64,000 bases of DNA from Eubacterium sp. (GCA_017446095.1 JAFSRN010000007.1:1-64000), one strand, 5' to 3'. Shown: positions 56,401 through 64,000, counted from the first letter of the stretch. Program-made: numbers and translations. The notes: generated by a model from the sequence alone, not told the origin.

Positions 56401-58571
56401 CCGGAAGTAATCTGGCCTGAATGTGTTGACGGGTCGTTGAAGTTGATTGAGTCGATAGCCGCAGCGTTAGGACCGTCGTTGTTGAAGCTGAAGTATGAAT
56501 CCGGAAGCGAAAGGTTTGCTGCAGCGTGTGTGGTTCTGAATACGATTGAATTATCGTAACCCCAGAAATTCATGCGCCACGTTACGCTTGCGCCTGTTGC
56601 GCTCGGTGTAGCCTCAACGGAAACTGCATTTTGAAAATCACCGCAAGTGATAACCTGACCGTTCTGCATCTTTGAGAACGCGTCCTTAAGGTCGTTAAGA
56701 GCAGCGATGATGCCGCGAACAGCGTCCTCGTACGCAGCGATTTTAGCATGCGTGCAGTTGTCAACATAAACCGTGATAGCCGGGTCAAAGTCGATAGCGC
56801 TTGCAATAGCGGTTTCAACAGTGTTCCAGTTAGCATAGTCAGTAGGTGTGTATAATGTGGTATCCTGTGCGTGCTGGATAGCAGTGGTTACGGAATATCC
56901 GCCTACCTTTGCACAAGGCGTGTTCTTTTCAATAACAAGCTTGAGAACTGCAGCCTTAACGTTTGCAAGCTGAGCTGTAACAGTATCCTCTGTTGTCTGG
57001 CTCTTTGCACGGATGCTCTTATACTTATCAACTGATGTCCATACTGCGATCTGTGCAGTTTCAACAACGCTTGCAAGGTTTGCGTTTGTGAAAGAAGCAG
57101 GTGTGAAGAATGCTTCGTTACTGATTGCATAAAGAGCGTCGTCAATAGCTGCTTCAAGGTCTGTAGTATCAACGTTCTGTACAGAATTTACAAGGTTGTT
57201 GTAAGCAGTAGTAAGTCTGTCTGCCAGAGTCTGTGCAGCTGCGCTTGTGCTGTAACCGTTTGACGGAAGGTTGGTCATGTTGTCCCTTGCTGCCTCGTAA
57301 GCGTTCTTGAACGTTGACCAGAGAGTAGCGTTATAATAGCCGTCGTCATTACCTTCGGTGTAAACAGTCTTTGATGTGGACATAATTGCACGCAGGTTGT
57401 TATAGCCTGTATCTGCATCCGGTGAAGTGGTTGCATTAACAGTTGCTGCAGCCGTTGCAAGTGAGCTTGCAACATCAGCCGCTGTTGTAGCAGTATTGTT
57501 GCCGTAGTTATACGAAGCAACGTCAACAGTAAGTGCGTCGTAAGCGTTGAAGTATGCAGCAAGTCCGTTTGACTTATAGCTTTCAGTCTGCGCTAAATAT
57601 GTCTTTGTATTGATAGCGGAAAGCGCGGTAGCGTAGTCGATAATGTAGATGTTACCCGCATTGTTGAGGTAGTGGTCAACACGGTTATTGGATGATGAAT
57701 AACCGGTGAATGCGTACCAGCTCGGAGAAACAGTCTTAAGACCGTTTGTAAATCCGCTTGCGCCGCCAACATACTTCATATAGTTAGCAAAGTAGTTCCA
57801 CTTGTTTCTGTTACCATCGGGTGCGCCGTCAGGTGTAAGACCCGAATCCTTTTGGTAACCGGGGATACGGTCGCTCTGCTGATATGCATAGTTCCAGTCT
57901 GCGGTGCCGTAATCCATTTTACCGTTCCATGCGCCCTGAAGTCTGAAATCAGAGCTGTCATTAGGTTGCTGTGAATTATCGCCGTTTGACGGATACATTG
58001 TGAACATCTTTCTTGAGCTGAAGCCCGTCTGGTCATAGTAATAGAATACAGCTACGGGGAACAGAACATCGTTAACACCGTCATACATAAGTACGTTGTT
58101 TGCACCGTACTGAATCTGAACGCGTACATTCTTTGTGTTGTTCGAGTTCTCATCAATAAGTGTGTCCTGATTCTCTGCATAAAGGATGTTCTTTGCATAG
58201 TTTGCGCCGATAGGTGTAGTAGTGTTGTCACGGCTGTAAACAGATGCGGTTGCTGTGGAACGAGTCCACGCAGTAAGATTGTTTGTAGCTGTGTTAAGCG
58301 TACTTACCGCACTTGTAAGAGCAGAAGCTGAACCCTGACCGTAAACATAAGCGTCGTACGCCTCGTTAGCGTCAACGTATGCAGCGTAAGCTGTGCCCAT
58401 GTTGGTGTAAACCGTGCCGTTCATTGCAGATGTATACGCGTCAACTGCGTTGTTATATGCAGTGATAGCCGCATCGTCTGCAAGTGCAGTAACGGCAGCA
58501 AACGGCAGTGTTGTAACTACCATAAGCGCTGAGAGTACTAAAGCCAAAACCTTTTTCATTGAACTTCTCAT
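53466..58571 (-). CDS. giant secreted repeat protein with FIVAR-like modules
   Basis: The 1701-residue product has a signal peptide (MRSSMKKVLALVLSALMVVT start, cleavage near ALADD at about 30) and alternates helical three-helix modules with beta regions. Helical units such as NYTNSSWEAYSTALTAAKAD and SDESWAAFANYYENDVVAKL match the FIVAR pattern of surface adhesins; similar units occur near 330-480, 560-690, 985-1130 and 1150-1260. Around 1300-1390 lies a module like bacterial Ig or InlB-type repeats (GTTIRVTAPSEKFVDWYYTY). It lacks LPXTG, dockerin or S-layer motifs, so it is secreted or held non-covalently. Codon use is biased to Thr, Ala, Asn, Tyr. RBS AAGGAGGT. Role in adhesion or glycan binding is inferred. 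Confidence 0.75.
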   Translation of the reverse strand: MRSSMKKVLALVLSALMVVTTLPFAAVTALADDAAITAYNNAVDAYTSAMNGTVYTNMGTAYAAYVDANEAYDAYVYGQGSASALTSAVSTLNTATNNLTAWTRSTATASVYSRDNTTTPIGANYAKNILYAENQDTLIDENSNNTKNVRVQIQYGANNVLMYDGVNDVLFPVAVFYYYDQTGFSSRKMFTMYPSNGDNSQQPNDSSDFRLQGAWNGKMDYGTADWNYAYQQSDRIPGYQKDSGLTPDGAPDGNRNKWNYFANYMKYVGGASGFTNGLKTVSPSWYAFTGYSSSNNRVDHYLNNAGNIYIIDYATALSAINTKTYLAQTESYKSNGLAAYFNAYDALTVDVASYNYGNNTATTAADVASSLATAAATVNATTSPDADTGYNNLRAIMSTSKTVYTEGNDDGYYNATLWSTFKNAYEAARDNMTNLPSNGYSTSAAAQTLADRLTTAYNNLVNSVQNVDTTDLEAAIDDALYAISNEAFFTPASFTNANLASVVETAQIAVWTSVDKYKSIRAKSQTTEDTVTAQLANVKAAVLKLVIEKNTPCAKVGGYSVTTAIQHAQDTTLYTPTDYANWNTVETAIASAIDFDPAITVYVDNCTHAKIAAYEDAVRGIIAALNDLKDAFSKMQNGQVITCGDFQNAVSVEATPSATGASVTWRMNFWGYDNSIVFRTTHAAANLSLPDSYFSFNNDGPNAAAIDSINFNDPSTHSGQITSGGNETDQAVSQSDINDKNLSAGLTSGANAGTDKKAGSLNFGKVSDRSDSGIFANASQIAPITESAYAITADGTTVTTAGDVDNENYFTYDLSNILNTFDNIDNHRNDTTKPAYGGIYSASKGTTHFRASTSLFVQQESSNNLTSNTKLSIDEYHFTNKQVGMIYWWKYSNAGTWGYVYHGYGHDAATYSRTVQVVNIADLFRLINQVEAAGYVETNYTNSSWEAYSTALTAAKADMDYSDKTAEWVLQQCQTRYDNLFYAKEHLVRAAERTLLLDARDAVKDVYDAGQQSETYGGPWSDESWAAFANYYENDVVAKLNGIYSSTGVRDYAYYAADGTTKSDAQQDIETRAARIVELKDALQSNADFTPLDNAVAALRTKVTGSQFTTASIANCKTALQAVEYFWYTDAQRKGVYASTAADQAIAAAAAAVTAAGNLLVAVDDDVVTSADDITSAVQNILASTNKDPDAYDFEAVKATIAALGAKTTGAVVFNNNSYYGNLTTTGYTWQHMSEVNELVTDALSENFKTYNVNITGVSDAASTSFTYTIGGQEYTATGATLTGIPYGTTIRVTAPSEKFVDWYYTYTSATSGASYQEKYLTNDCVINFVVNGNTTFRLDKESNVSQEHKVKVTYANSMRNESYKVEYVEKGNLVLPEAPTFAYYDFVNYTVNGTDYNAGQTINVQADTLVLANYECTDESGITIFIANLGGSIDGYVSFDTDYNKKIELSYTGLSSKVKNGTGYVTIDDEQTNLSPTTANKNKQYKEGSIYAYTVITDSSLVDVDPDEGALFESIIETRNEEVSDTPDDRLYNAETVLTYGNTYTFYASENMVIIPYTEEQFNAAVNDGFIDETIIDENGATANAGNMFNAGTKMTIVSNYVIPDGCELVEAGLLFQATKDGTVPTGDLTFNNVGTNGIVRMKSTQHTVGNQFVISPIQIKTNLIGKTVNARYIAYVTYADASGNNFTAWSNTVNASVIA

Positions 58572-58698
58572 AATAATTACCTCCTTAAGAGTGCAACGCC
58601 CTTTTTCCGCCGCGGCTTTTACTGACCATAAGCGTACGGCATACTTAAAGACTTTGCGTAATAGGGTATAATATCCCTAAATTATTTTATACAAACAC

Positions 58699-58727
58699 AT
58701 AATACCACATCAAAAATCAAATTGCAA
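58699..58727 (-). promoter_or_regulatory. promoter of the giant secreted protein gene
   Basis: On the minus strand TTGCAA (58722-58727), 17-bp spacer and TATTAT (58699-58704). The leader is about 120 nt and contains AGGGATATTATACCCT and CCGCGGCGG stem elements, suggesting a structured 5' UTR. Confidence 0.55.
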
Positions 58728-58842
58728 TAGGTTATTCAAAAAAAATTCACAAATTTGTTTACAATTCGTTAACAATTGCGTTTTTACATATTTTGGCATA
58801 TGTAAAATTTCCTGCGCATTTTTTGTGCCTGTTACGCACCAT

Positions 58843-58873
58843 ACTGTCCCCTGTCCACTGTCCACTGTCCACT
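58843..58873. repeat. TGTCCAC heptad array
   Basis: Four tandem 7-bp units (TGTCCAC/CTGTCCC type) directly left of the argG operator region. Same period as the heptad-bounded repeats but a different unit; a related fragment (GTGGACAGT) is at 61881-61889. Confidence 0.65.
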
Positions 58874-58907
58874 GCAACAATTATGCATAAGTATGCATAA
58901 TTGTTGC
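58874..58907. promoter_or_regulatory. 34-bp perfect palindrome upstream of argG (candidate ArgR operators)
   Basis: Sixteen-base arms (GCAACAATTATGCATA and complement) around AG form a perfect palindrome. It contains overlapping TATGCATAA-type units like the A/T-rich 18-bp ARG boxes bound by ArgR hexamers. There is no T run, so it is unlikely to be a terminator. A second palindrome (ATACAAATC / GATTTGTAT, 58928-58951) follows. Confidence 0.55.
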
Positions 58908-58987
58908 ATATATATCCGTCAATATGCATACAAATCCGCGCAGATTTGTATTTTAAAAGAAAATATTGCACAAATTTATGTAAAAGG

Positions 58988-59017
58988 TATTGCATTTTTA
59001 TTCATCGGTGATATAAT
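58988..59017 (+). promoter_or_regulatory. argG promoter with overlapping ARG box
   Basis: TTGCAT (58990-58995), 16-bp spacer, TATAAT (59012-59017). The stretch 58988-59005 (TATTGCATTTTTATTCAT) closely matches the complement of the Bacillus ARG box (CATGAATAAAAATGCA type), so bound ArgR would cover the -35 region. Confidence 0.6.
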
Positions 59018-59060
59018 ATGCACGACATTTAACAAAACGCATTGCAAAGGAGTCATTATA

Positions 59061-60296
59061 ATGGATAAAAAAGATATTAAAAAAGTTGTACTTGCTTACT
59101 CGGGCGGACTTGATACATCAATCATCATCCCCTGGCTCAAGGAAAACTACAACAACTGTGAGGTTATCGCAGTAAGCGGTGACGTAGGTCAGGGTACCGA
59201 GCTTGACGGTCTTGAGGAAAAGGCGCTCAAAACAGGCGCTTCCAAACTCTACGTGCTTGACCTCAAGGATGATTATGTGGAAAACTACATTTTCCCCTGT
59301 CTCAAAGCCGGCGCTGATTACGAAACATATCTTCTCGGCACCTCGCACGCACGTCCCTGCATCGCAAAGGGACTTGCGGAAATCGCTGTTAAAGAGGGCG
59401 CTGACGCAATCTGCCACGGCTGCACGGGCAAGGGCAACGACCAGGTTCGTTTCGAGCTGACTCTCAAGGCTTTCGCGCCGCATATGCAGATTATCGCACC
59501 GTGGCGTGAGTGGGACATCAAGTCCCGTGAGGAGGAAATTGAGTACGCCGAGGCGCACGACATTCCGCTTAAGATTAACCGCGAGACCAACTATTCCAAG
59601 GATAAAAACGTATGGCATCTGTCGCACGAGGGACTTGACCTCGAGGATCCGGCAAACGAGCCGCAGTACCTCAAGGACGGCTTCCTTGAAATGGGCGTTG
59701 CACCCGAGCAGGCACCCGACGAGCCGACATACATCACCATTCACTTTGAAAAGGGCGTGCCAACCGCAATCGACGGCGTGGATATGAAACCGCTCGCACT
59801 CGTTGAAAAGCTCAACGAGCTCGGCGGCGCAAACGGCATCGGTTTGCTTGACATAGTGGAAAACCGCCTTGTCGGTATGAAGAGCCGCGGCGTTTACGAA
59901 ACACCGGGCGGCGCAATCCTCTACAAAGCGCACGAGCTGCTTGAAATGCTTACGCTCGACAAGCAGACGCAGCACTACAAGGCACTTGTAGCGCAGAAGT
60001 TCGGCGAACTTGTTTACGACGGACTCTGGTTCACACCGCTGCGCGAAGCACTTTCCGCCTTTGTTGACAAAACGCAGGAAACCTGCACAGGCGACGTAAA
60101 GCTCAAGCTCTACAAGGGCAACATCATCCCTGCAGGCACAACCTCACCGTACAGCCTGTATGACGAAAACATTGCTTCCTTCGGCGAGGACGGCGGCGCA
60201 TACAACCAGGCGGATTCCGCAGGCTTTATCAACCTGTTCGGTCTGTCAATCAAGGTTAAAGCCCTGCTCGACCAACAGCGCGGAGAGCAGAATTGA
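59061..60296 (+). CDS. argG: argininosuccinate synthase
   Basis: The 411-residue enzyme has the ATP PP-motif [71 protein letters not shown] and [16 protein letters not shown] [15 protein letters not shown]. It ligates citrulline and aspartate in arginine synthesis. I start at 59061, preceded by AAAGGAG; an upstream in-frame ATG at 58893 would lie before the promoter and add 56 unrelated residues. argH follows after a repeat. Confidence 0.97.
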   Translation: MDKKDIKKVVLAYSGGLDTSIIIPWLKENYNNCEVIAVSGDVGQGTELDGLEEKALKTGASKLYVLDLKDDYVENYIFPCLKAGADYETYLLGTSHARPCIAKGLAEIAVKEGADAICHGCTGKGNDQVRFELTLKAFAPHMQIIAPWREWDIKSREEEIEYAEAHDIPLKINRETNYSKDKNVWHLSHEGLDLEDPANEPQYLKDGFLEMGVAPEQAPDEPTYITIHFEKGVPTAIDGVDMKPLALVEKLNELGGANGIGLLDIVENRLVGMKSRGVYETPGGAILYKAHELLEMLTLDKQTQHYKALVAQKFGELVYDGLWFTPLREALSAFVDKTQETCTGDVKLKLYKGNIIPAGTTSPYSLYDENIASFGEDGGAYNQADSAGFINLFGLSIKVKALLDQQRGEQN

Positions 60297-60472
60297 AAAT
60301 TGAGAGTTGAGAATTGAGAATTAATGGCGGCACAGCCGCACCAGATTATAATGGGTGAGGGAGATTCCCCTACTAGGGGAAATGTCACCATAGGTGACAA
60401 AAGGGTCTGGCGCCCGCTCCAAGGGAAGCCCTCCCGAAATTCTCCATTCTCCATTCTACATTCTCAATTATT
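60294..60472. repeat. heptad-bounded intergenic repeat, copy 7 (core inverted)
   Basis: GAGAATT and ATTCTCC heptads flank a core that runs opposite to copies 1 and 5: CCCCT-ACT-AGGGG, TGTCACC-ATA-GGTGACA, then GGCGCCCGCTCCAAGGG. The stems of copies 1 and 5 (TGTCCGC / GCGGACA) are replaced here by another complementary pair. It separates argG from argH by 187 bp. Confidence 0.8.
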
Positions 60473-60483
60473 TGGAGAAATTT

Positions 60484-61857
60484 ATGGCTCAATTATGGAA
60501 AGGCAGGTTCAAAAAGGAACTTGCAAAGGAAACTAACGACTTCAACTCTTCAATTTCCTTCGACTGCAGAATGTTTGAAGAGGACATAAAAGGCTCAATT
60601 GCACACGCTACCATGCTTGGCGCGACGGGCATTATAGACAAGAGCGAGAGCGACAAAATCTGCGCTGAACTTGCGGTAATTCTTGACGACATCAAGTCGG
60701 GCAAGCTTGCGATTGATATGGAGGCGGAGGACATCCACACCTTCATCGAAGGTGAACTCACCGCACGCCTTGGTCAGACGGGCAAACGCCTGCACACAGC
60801 GCGTTCGCGCAACGACCAGGTGGCACTTGATATCCGCATGACGCTCAAGAAAGAGATTGACGAAATCAGCGATAAACTCAAAGAGTTAATCCTCGTTCTC
60901 TGCAACAAAGCGGACGAAAACAAAACCGCGATTATGCCCGGCTACACGCATCTGCAAAGGGCGCAGCCGATTACCTTCGGTCATCACCTTATGGCGTATG
61001 CGGCTATGCTGCTGCGCGACCTTGACAGGCTCGACGACTGCAAAAAACGTATGAACGTGCTGCCGCTCGGCAGCGGTGCGCTTGCAGGCACAACCTATCC
61101 GCTTGACAGGAATATGGTTGCCAACCTGCTCGGCTTTGACGGTGTCAGCGCAAACTCGCTTGACGGCGTGAGCGACCGCGATTTTTGCATTGAGCTTGCG
61201 TCTGCTCTATCGCTTGTGATGGTGCATCTTTCGCGTTTCAGCGAAGAGATTATTATGTGGTGTTCGTGGGAATTCAAGTTTGTTGAGCTTGACGACGCGT
61301 TTTCCACAGGCTCATCAATTATGCCGCAGAAAAAGAACCCCGATATTGCAGAGCTTGTCCGCGGCAAGAGCGGACGCGTGTTTGGCGATTTAACCACCCT
61401 GCTGACCGTTATGAAGGGCATCGCCCTTGCGTACAACAAGGATATGCAGGAGGATAAAGAGGCGATTTTTGACGCAGTTGATACAGTTAAAATGTGCCTT
61501 AACGCGTTTACGCCGATGATTGACACGATGACCGTGCTGGGGGACAATATGCGCGCTGCCGCTGCAAAGGGCTTTATCAACGCAACCGACTGCGCTGATT
61601 ACCTTGTGGGTAAGGGACTTCCCTTCCGCGACGCGTACAAGGCTACCGGCGAACTCGTTGCCCTGTGCATAGACAAGGGCTTAACGCTTGAAACTCTGCC
61701 GCTTGACGAATACAAAGCGGTGTGCGACCTGTTTGACGACGAAGTCTACACGGCAATCAACCTTGAAAAATGCGTTGCCGACCGACTTGTAGAGGGCGGG
61801 CCAAGCGTGCAGAGTGTGGAAAAACAAATAGAAATAGCAAAAAAACAGGTGTCGTGA
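60484..61857 (+). CDS. argH: argininosuccinate lyase
   Basis: The 457-residue protein has the fumarase/aspartase-superfamily signature GSSIMPQKKNPDIAELVRGK (catalytic Ser in SSIMPQKKNP), TARSRNDQVALDIRM, and PGYTHLQRAQPITFGHHL. It releases arginine and fumarate from argininosuccinate. Start at 60484 behind TTTGGAGAA; the 30 residues upstream in the same frame come from a repeat element. The last codons form part of the terminator stem. Confidence 0.97.
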   Translation: MAQLWKGRFKKELAKETNDFNSSISFDCRMFEEDIKGSIAHATMLGATGIIDKSESDKICAELAVILDDIKSGKLAIDMEAEDIHTFIEGELTARLGQTGKRLHTARSRNDQVALDIRMTLKKEIDEISDKLKELILVLCNKADENKTAIMPGYTHLQRAQPITFGHHLMAYAAMLLRDLDRLDDCKKRMNVLPLGSGALAGTTYPLDRNMVANLLGFDGVSANSLDGVSDRDFCIELASALSLVMVHLSRFSEEIIMWCSWEFKFVELDDAFSTGSSIMPQKKNPDIAELVRGKSGRVFGDLTTLLTVMKGIALAYNKDMQEDKEAIFDAVDTVKMCLNAFTPMIDTMTVLGDNMRAAAAKGFINATDCADYLVGKGLPFRDAYKATGELVALCIDKGLTLETLPLDEYKAVCDLFDDEVYTAINLEKCVADRLVEGGPSVQSVEKQIEIAKKQVS

Positions 61858-61872
61858 TGACACCTGTTTTTT
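61841..61872. terminator. bidirectional terminator overlapping the argH stop
   Basis: Arms AAAACAGGTGTC / GACACCTGTTTT around GTGAT with T/A runs on both sides. The argH stop TGA lies in the loop. Confidence 0.85.
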
Positions 61873-61884
61873 AGTGAACAGTGG

Positions 61885-61914
61885 ACAGTAGGGAGCGATG
61901 ACCACATCGCTCCG
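61885..61914. repeat. 30-bp repeat, identical to the complement of 52957-52986
   Basis: Exact inverted copy of the hairpin unit at 52957-52986, here between argH and degV. Confidence 0.7.
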
Positions 61915-61928
61915 CAATTAATTCCGAA

Positions 61929-62789
61929 TTACTTTGAGTAAGAAACAATAATTCCGCCGTTCGCCGCATAGGTTGAGTTGAGTCCGCTTGCCTTTACGAT
62001 TTCTATATCGCCGAAGGGGGCAACTGCCTTTATTTTTTCTGCAACGAACTTTGCCTTATCCTCGCAGCAGACGTGCGTGATAATCAGCCGCTTGTCGGCA
62101 AGGTCGATGCCTGCAACATTTTCGCCGATTATGTTTGCCATCTTGACGATAGCGCGGTTCATCGCTATATCCTGCGCCGCGGGCTTGATATTGCCCTCGC
62201 TTGTGCGCTCGAACACCAGTTTAAGCCTTAACTTTTTGAGCACGGTTGCCGCAAGCGCAAACAGCCTGCCGTTCTTCTTTAGCACGTCAAGCGACTCAAG
62301 GCAAAAATACAGCGCGGTGTGGTTGACGATGAAATCCTCAACCGTGCTTACAATCGTGTCAAAGTCCTCTCCTGCATCGGCAAGGGCTTTTATTTTTTCC
62401 GCCGTCAGGCACTCGATGCCCGCGGTAGCAAGCGAGTTGAAAACATGGATTTTCTTTGTGCTGTCGGGGTGTTCCTCTTTGTAAAGCTCAACGCCCTGCA
62501 GCGCGCTGTTGTATGTGCCGGAAAGCTTGTCCGTAATCGTAATAACGTACAGCTCGTCCTCGTCGCAATCAAACGCGGTAGCCCACGCGTCCGGCGACGG
62601 GCACGCAGTTTTTGCAACGTCGTTATATTCAAGTGTGCGCCTGATGTAGTCGTCCTGGTCAAAATTCTCGTCGTCAAGAATTCTGTAGTCGCCGATTTCA
62701 AGCGTGAGCGGCACAAACGTGATGTTCGTCCAGTCCGCCATCTGCGCCGTTTTGTCGCAGCACGAGTCGGCAATAATTCTGTAGCTCAT
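61929..62789 (-). CDS. DegV-family fatty acid-binding protein
   Basis: The 286-residue protein has the DegV pattern: an N-terminal IADSCCDKTAQM, KTACPSPDAWATAF, the fatty-acid headgroup loop VITITDKLSGTYNSALQG, and a C-terminal GGII-type end (YAANGGIIVSY). DegV/FakB proteins bind fatty acids and present them to the kinase FakA for phosphorylation. FakA is not in this window. The double Cys in the first loop is unusual. Single gene, ending at the argH terminator region. Confidence 0.88.
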   Translation of the reverse strand: MSYRIIADSCCDKTAQMADWTNITFVPLTLEIGDYRILDDENFDQDDYIRRTLEYNDVAKTACPSPDAWATAFDCDEDELYVITITDKLSGTYNSALQGVELYKEEHPDSTKKIHVFNSLATAGIECLTAEKIKALADAGEDFDTIVSTVEDFIVNHTALYFCLESLDVLKKNGRLFALAATVLKKLRLKLVFERTSEGNIKPAAQDIAMNRAIVKMANIIGENVAGIDLADKRLIITHVCCEDKAKFVAEKIKAVAPFGDIEIVKASGLNSTYAANGGIIVSYSK

Positions 62790-62864
62790 ATATTTCTCCT
62801 ACCCTATCTGCCTCCCTTGTGTAAAGGGAGGTGCCTGCCGTAGGCAGACAGAGGGATTGTTTTA
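62790..62864. repeat. hairpin repeat between degV and luxS
   Basis: Contains CTGCCTCCCTT / AAGGGAGGTG and GCCTGCC-GTA-GGCAGAC stems, related to the GGGGAAGG-type repeat at 34978. It may also act as the luxS terminator. Confidence 0.65.
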
Positions 62865-63326
62865 TTATTCTTCAGAAGTCGGATACTCCATATCCTCTTT
62901 AGTCCAGTCCTTGATTACCTCAAGGAACTCCTTTGACTCCTCTTTAGCTTGTGGAAGATTGTGCTCAAGGCAGTTGCCGCACTCTTTGGGCGATGCGTTA
63001 GGAATCCTGCCCCAGAAGTCTGCAACGTGCTGAAAAGCGTCCTTGATTAACTGAATTGTGTACTTATCGGTCAGGCTTCTTGTAAGTAGGTAAAATCCCG
63101 TGCGGCTGCCCATTGGACCAAAGTAAACAATATTTTCGCCAAACTCGGTGTTTTTAACGTATTCTTTAACTATATGCTCAATCGTGTGCATAGCCGAATT
63201 TGTAAGGTAATCGCCCCTGTTCGGCTCTTTCATCCTGATATCGTAAGTCGTGATATCATCGTCAATTTTGCTGATATAGACGCCTTTTTTAAGAACTTCG
63301 TGGTCAGTGTGGAAACTTGCTTTCAT
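62865..63326 (-). CDS. luxS: S-ribosylhomocysteine lyase
   Basis: The 153-residue protein has the zinc-binding HTIEH motif (about residues 48-52), the FGPMGSRTGFYLL block and ECGNCLEHNL with the catalytic Cys and third zinc-ligand Cys. It cleaves S-ribosylhomocysteine to homocysteine and DPD, the AI-2 precursor, in the activated methyl cycle. Its start overlaps the stop of the upstream gene by one base (TAATG), so both are one operon. No pfs gene is present in the window. Confidence 0.95.
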   Translation of the reverse strand: MKASFHTDHEVLKKGVYISKIDDDITTYDIRMKEPNRGDYLTNSAMHTIEHIVKEYVKNTEFGENIVYFGPMGSRTGFYLLTRSLTDKYTIQLIKDAFQHVADFWGRIPNASPKECGNCLEHNLPQAKEESKEFLEVIKDWTKEDMEYPTSEE

Positions 63327-64000
63327 TAGTCAGTTACCTCGATTCCTGTTAAAAATGATATATTGCCCGTTACCTCGTAGGCTGTCTTTTCGCCCCTGCA
63401 AAGTGCCTCAAAGCCGTCAATGAGTTCGAGTGCGTCCGCCTTTGATTTTTCAAAAAGTTCTTCAAAGCTTTCGCACCTTTCAACCTTATCGTACGGCGAG
63501 GTCCACGGGTTATTCTTTATATTAGCACAATTGTCTGCCAATTCCAAGTCCTTTGGCTTAATTGATGCGGAAAATTTAAAATTTTTCATCACAGGCGCAA
63601 GCGGTATTTCAATACTGTGCGCAAGGCGAGTTGCGCCGCCGTTTACATCGCGCAAAGTATCCTGCGTTTTTGCGGTGTCTGTGATAGCGCGGATAGCCTC
63701 GGGCACAGGCACGTTGCGGTCAAGCGCCGCTGCAATAACAAAGCTAATCATACCGCCGAGTTCATTATAAACCTCTTCGCTGTCGGAAAATGTCGCTTTT
63801 GAGTCGAAGAGCGACGGCGGATAAATTCCGCAGCGGTGATACAGCAGATATGTATCTATAGCGTGCTCAATCACGTTGTGCGCCGTAAGCGGATGCATTT
63901 TCCTGTTCTCCGCCGTAAACTCGTCCTGCCGCGCGTAAACGTACGGATGGCAGTTGCGGTCAAGCGCATAGTGCAGAATGTATGCGTAGATGTACGACTT
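63326..64000 (-). CDS. zinc-dependent phospholipase C-like protein (5' end outside window)
   Basis: The frame runs open to the window edge, so the first Met inside it (63898) is not the start. The visible 224 residues begin with YAYILHYALDRNCHPYVYAR, a match to the conserved block of zinc-dependent phospholipase C-like proteins in Clostridia. They continue through HNVIEHAIDTYLLYH, which supplies further His/Glu/Asp metal ligands, to a helical C-terminal half. The family shares the alpha-toxin catalytic fold, but many members have unknown substrates. No signal peptide can be judged. It is translationally coupled to luxS, which is an unusual partner. Confidence 0.65.
   Translation of the reverse strand, partial: KSYIYAYILHYALDRNCHPYVYARQDEFTAENRKMHPLTAHNVIEHAIDTYLLYHRCGIYPPSLFDSKATFSDSEEVYNELGGMISFVIAAALDRNVPVPEAIRAITDTAKTQDTLRDVNGGATRLAHSIEIPLAPVMKNFKFSASIKPKDLELADNCANIKNNPWTSPYDKVERCESFEELFEKSKADALELIDGFEALCRGEKTAYEVTGNISFLTGIEVTD

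Noticed and set aside
58572..58698. Possible c-di-GMP (GEMM) riboswitch in the leader of the giant secreted protein gene (ACGCAAAG and TATGGTCAG present)
   Set aside because: The expected 5' GGCAAACC segment and a closing P1 stem are missing, so the match is only two short words. A covariance search with the GEMM model would decide.
58893..59060. N-terminal extension of argininosuccinate synthase from an upstream ATG
   Set aside because: The extension overlaps the palindrome and promoter, has no family similarity, and the internal start has a strong ribosome-binding site.

Overview
The window looks like chromosome from a gut-type, spore-forming, low-GC Gram-positive of the class Clostridia (Ruminococcaceae/Oscillospirales-like). 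The grounds are SepF and DivIVA without FtsA-type neighbours, an alpha/beta-type small acid-soluble spore protein (SASP) N-terminus, an agr-type peptide locus, luxS, YlbF, a Na+-pumping decarboxylase membrane pair and the miaB-ylbF-mutS-mutL-miaA order. Placement below class level is inference.

Left part (about 1-15.2 kb) is AT-rich accessory DNA. It begins at a 3'-end tRNA fragment (probably tRNA-Thr) with its terminator, the usual scar of site-specific integration. It appears to end where a SASP gene loses its conserved C-terminal half near 15.2 kb. It carries a two-TM TPR protein, an XRE-methyltransferase-GNAT group, a RES-domain protein (NAD+-degrading toxin family) with an SMC/ABC-like ATPase, a TnpV transposon protein, and an agr-like quorum-sensing locus (agrD-agrB diverging from XRE-agrA-agrC) next to two secreted proteins. 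The TPR gene and the RES-ATPase operon face away from each other and share a homologous promoter block of about 105 bp, including 42 identical bases placed exactly 7 bp upstream of each -35 box. I read TPR + RES + ATPase as a candidate co-regulated defence or stress module; this is the most novel-looking signal here.

The 15.5-18.9 kb segment has a NERD membrane protein, a ferredoxin-nitroreductase and a membrane-anchored carboxylesterase on the + strand. From 37.0 down to 18.9 kb a long minus-strand run holds miaB, ylbF, mutS, mutL, miaA, an HlyD-like adaptor, yggS, sepF, divIVA, ileS, lspA, an RluD-type synthase, a HAD phosphatase, nfo and a GNAT gene: tRNA modification, mismatch repair, division and translation.

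From 37.2 kb on: malQ (+), a Cys-rich protein whose Shine-Dalgarno lies in a hairpin, pcrA, Na+-translocating decarboxylase beta and gamma subunits without an alpha subunit, a 44-residue membrane peptide with its own promoter and terminator, and an aromatic amino acid operon (tyrA-aroB-aroA-aroC-pheA) continuing into a VTT membrane protein, galK and a lipid kinase. Then come a 1701-residue secreted protein with a 47-residue acidic partner ORF, argG-argH behind ArgR-type operators, degV, luxS and a partial zinc-dependent phospholipase C-like gene cut by the window edge.

Core intergenic gaps are repeatedly filled by small non-coding repeats: a family bounded by 7-bp tandem motifs around a GC-rich hairpin core with compensatory stem changes, two MITE-like elements with 27-36 bp terminal inverted repeats, and several hairpin repeats. 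No CRISPR array, rRNA gene or complete tRNA gene was found.
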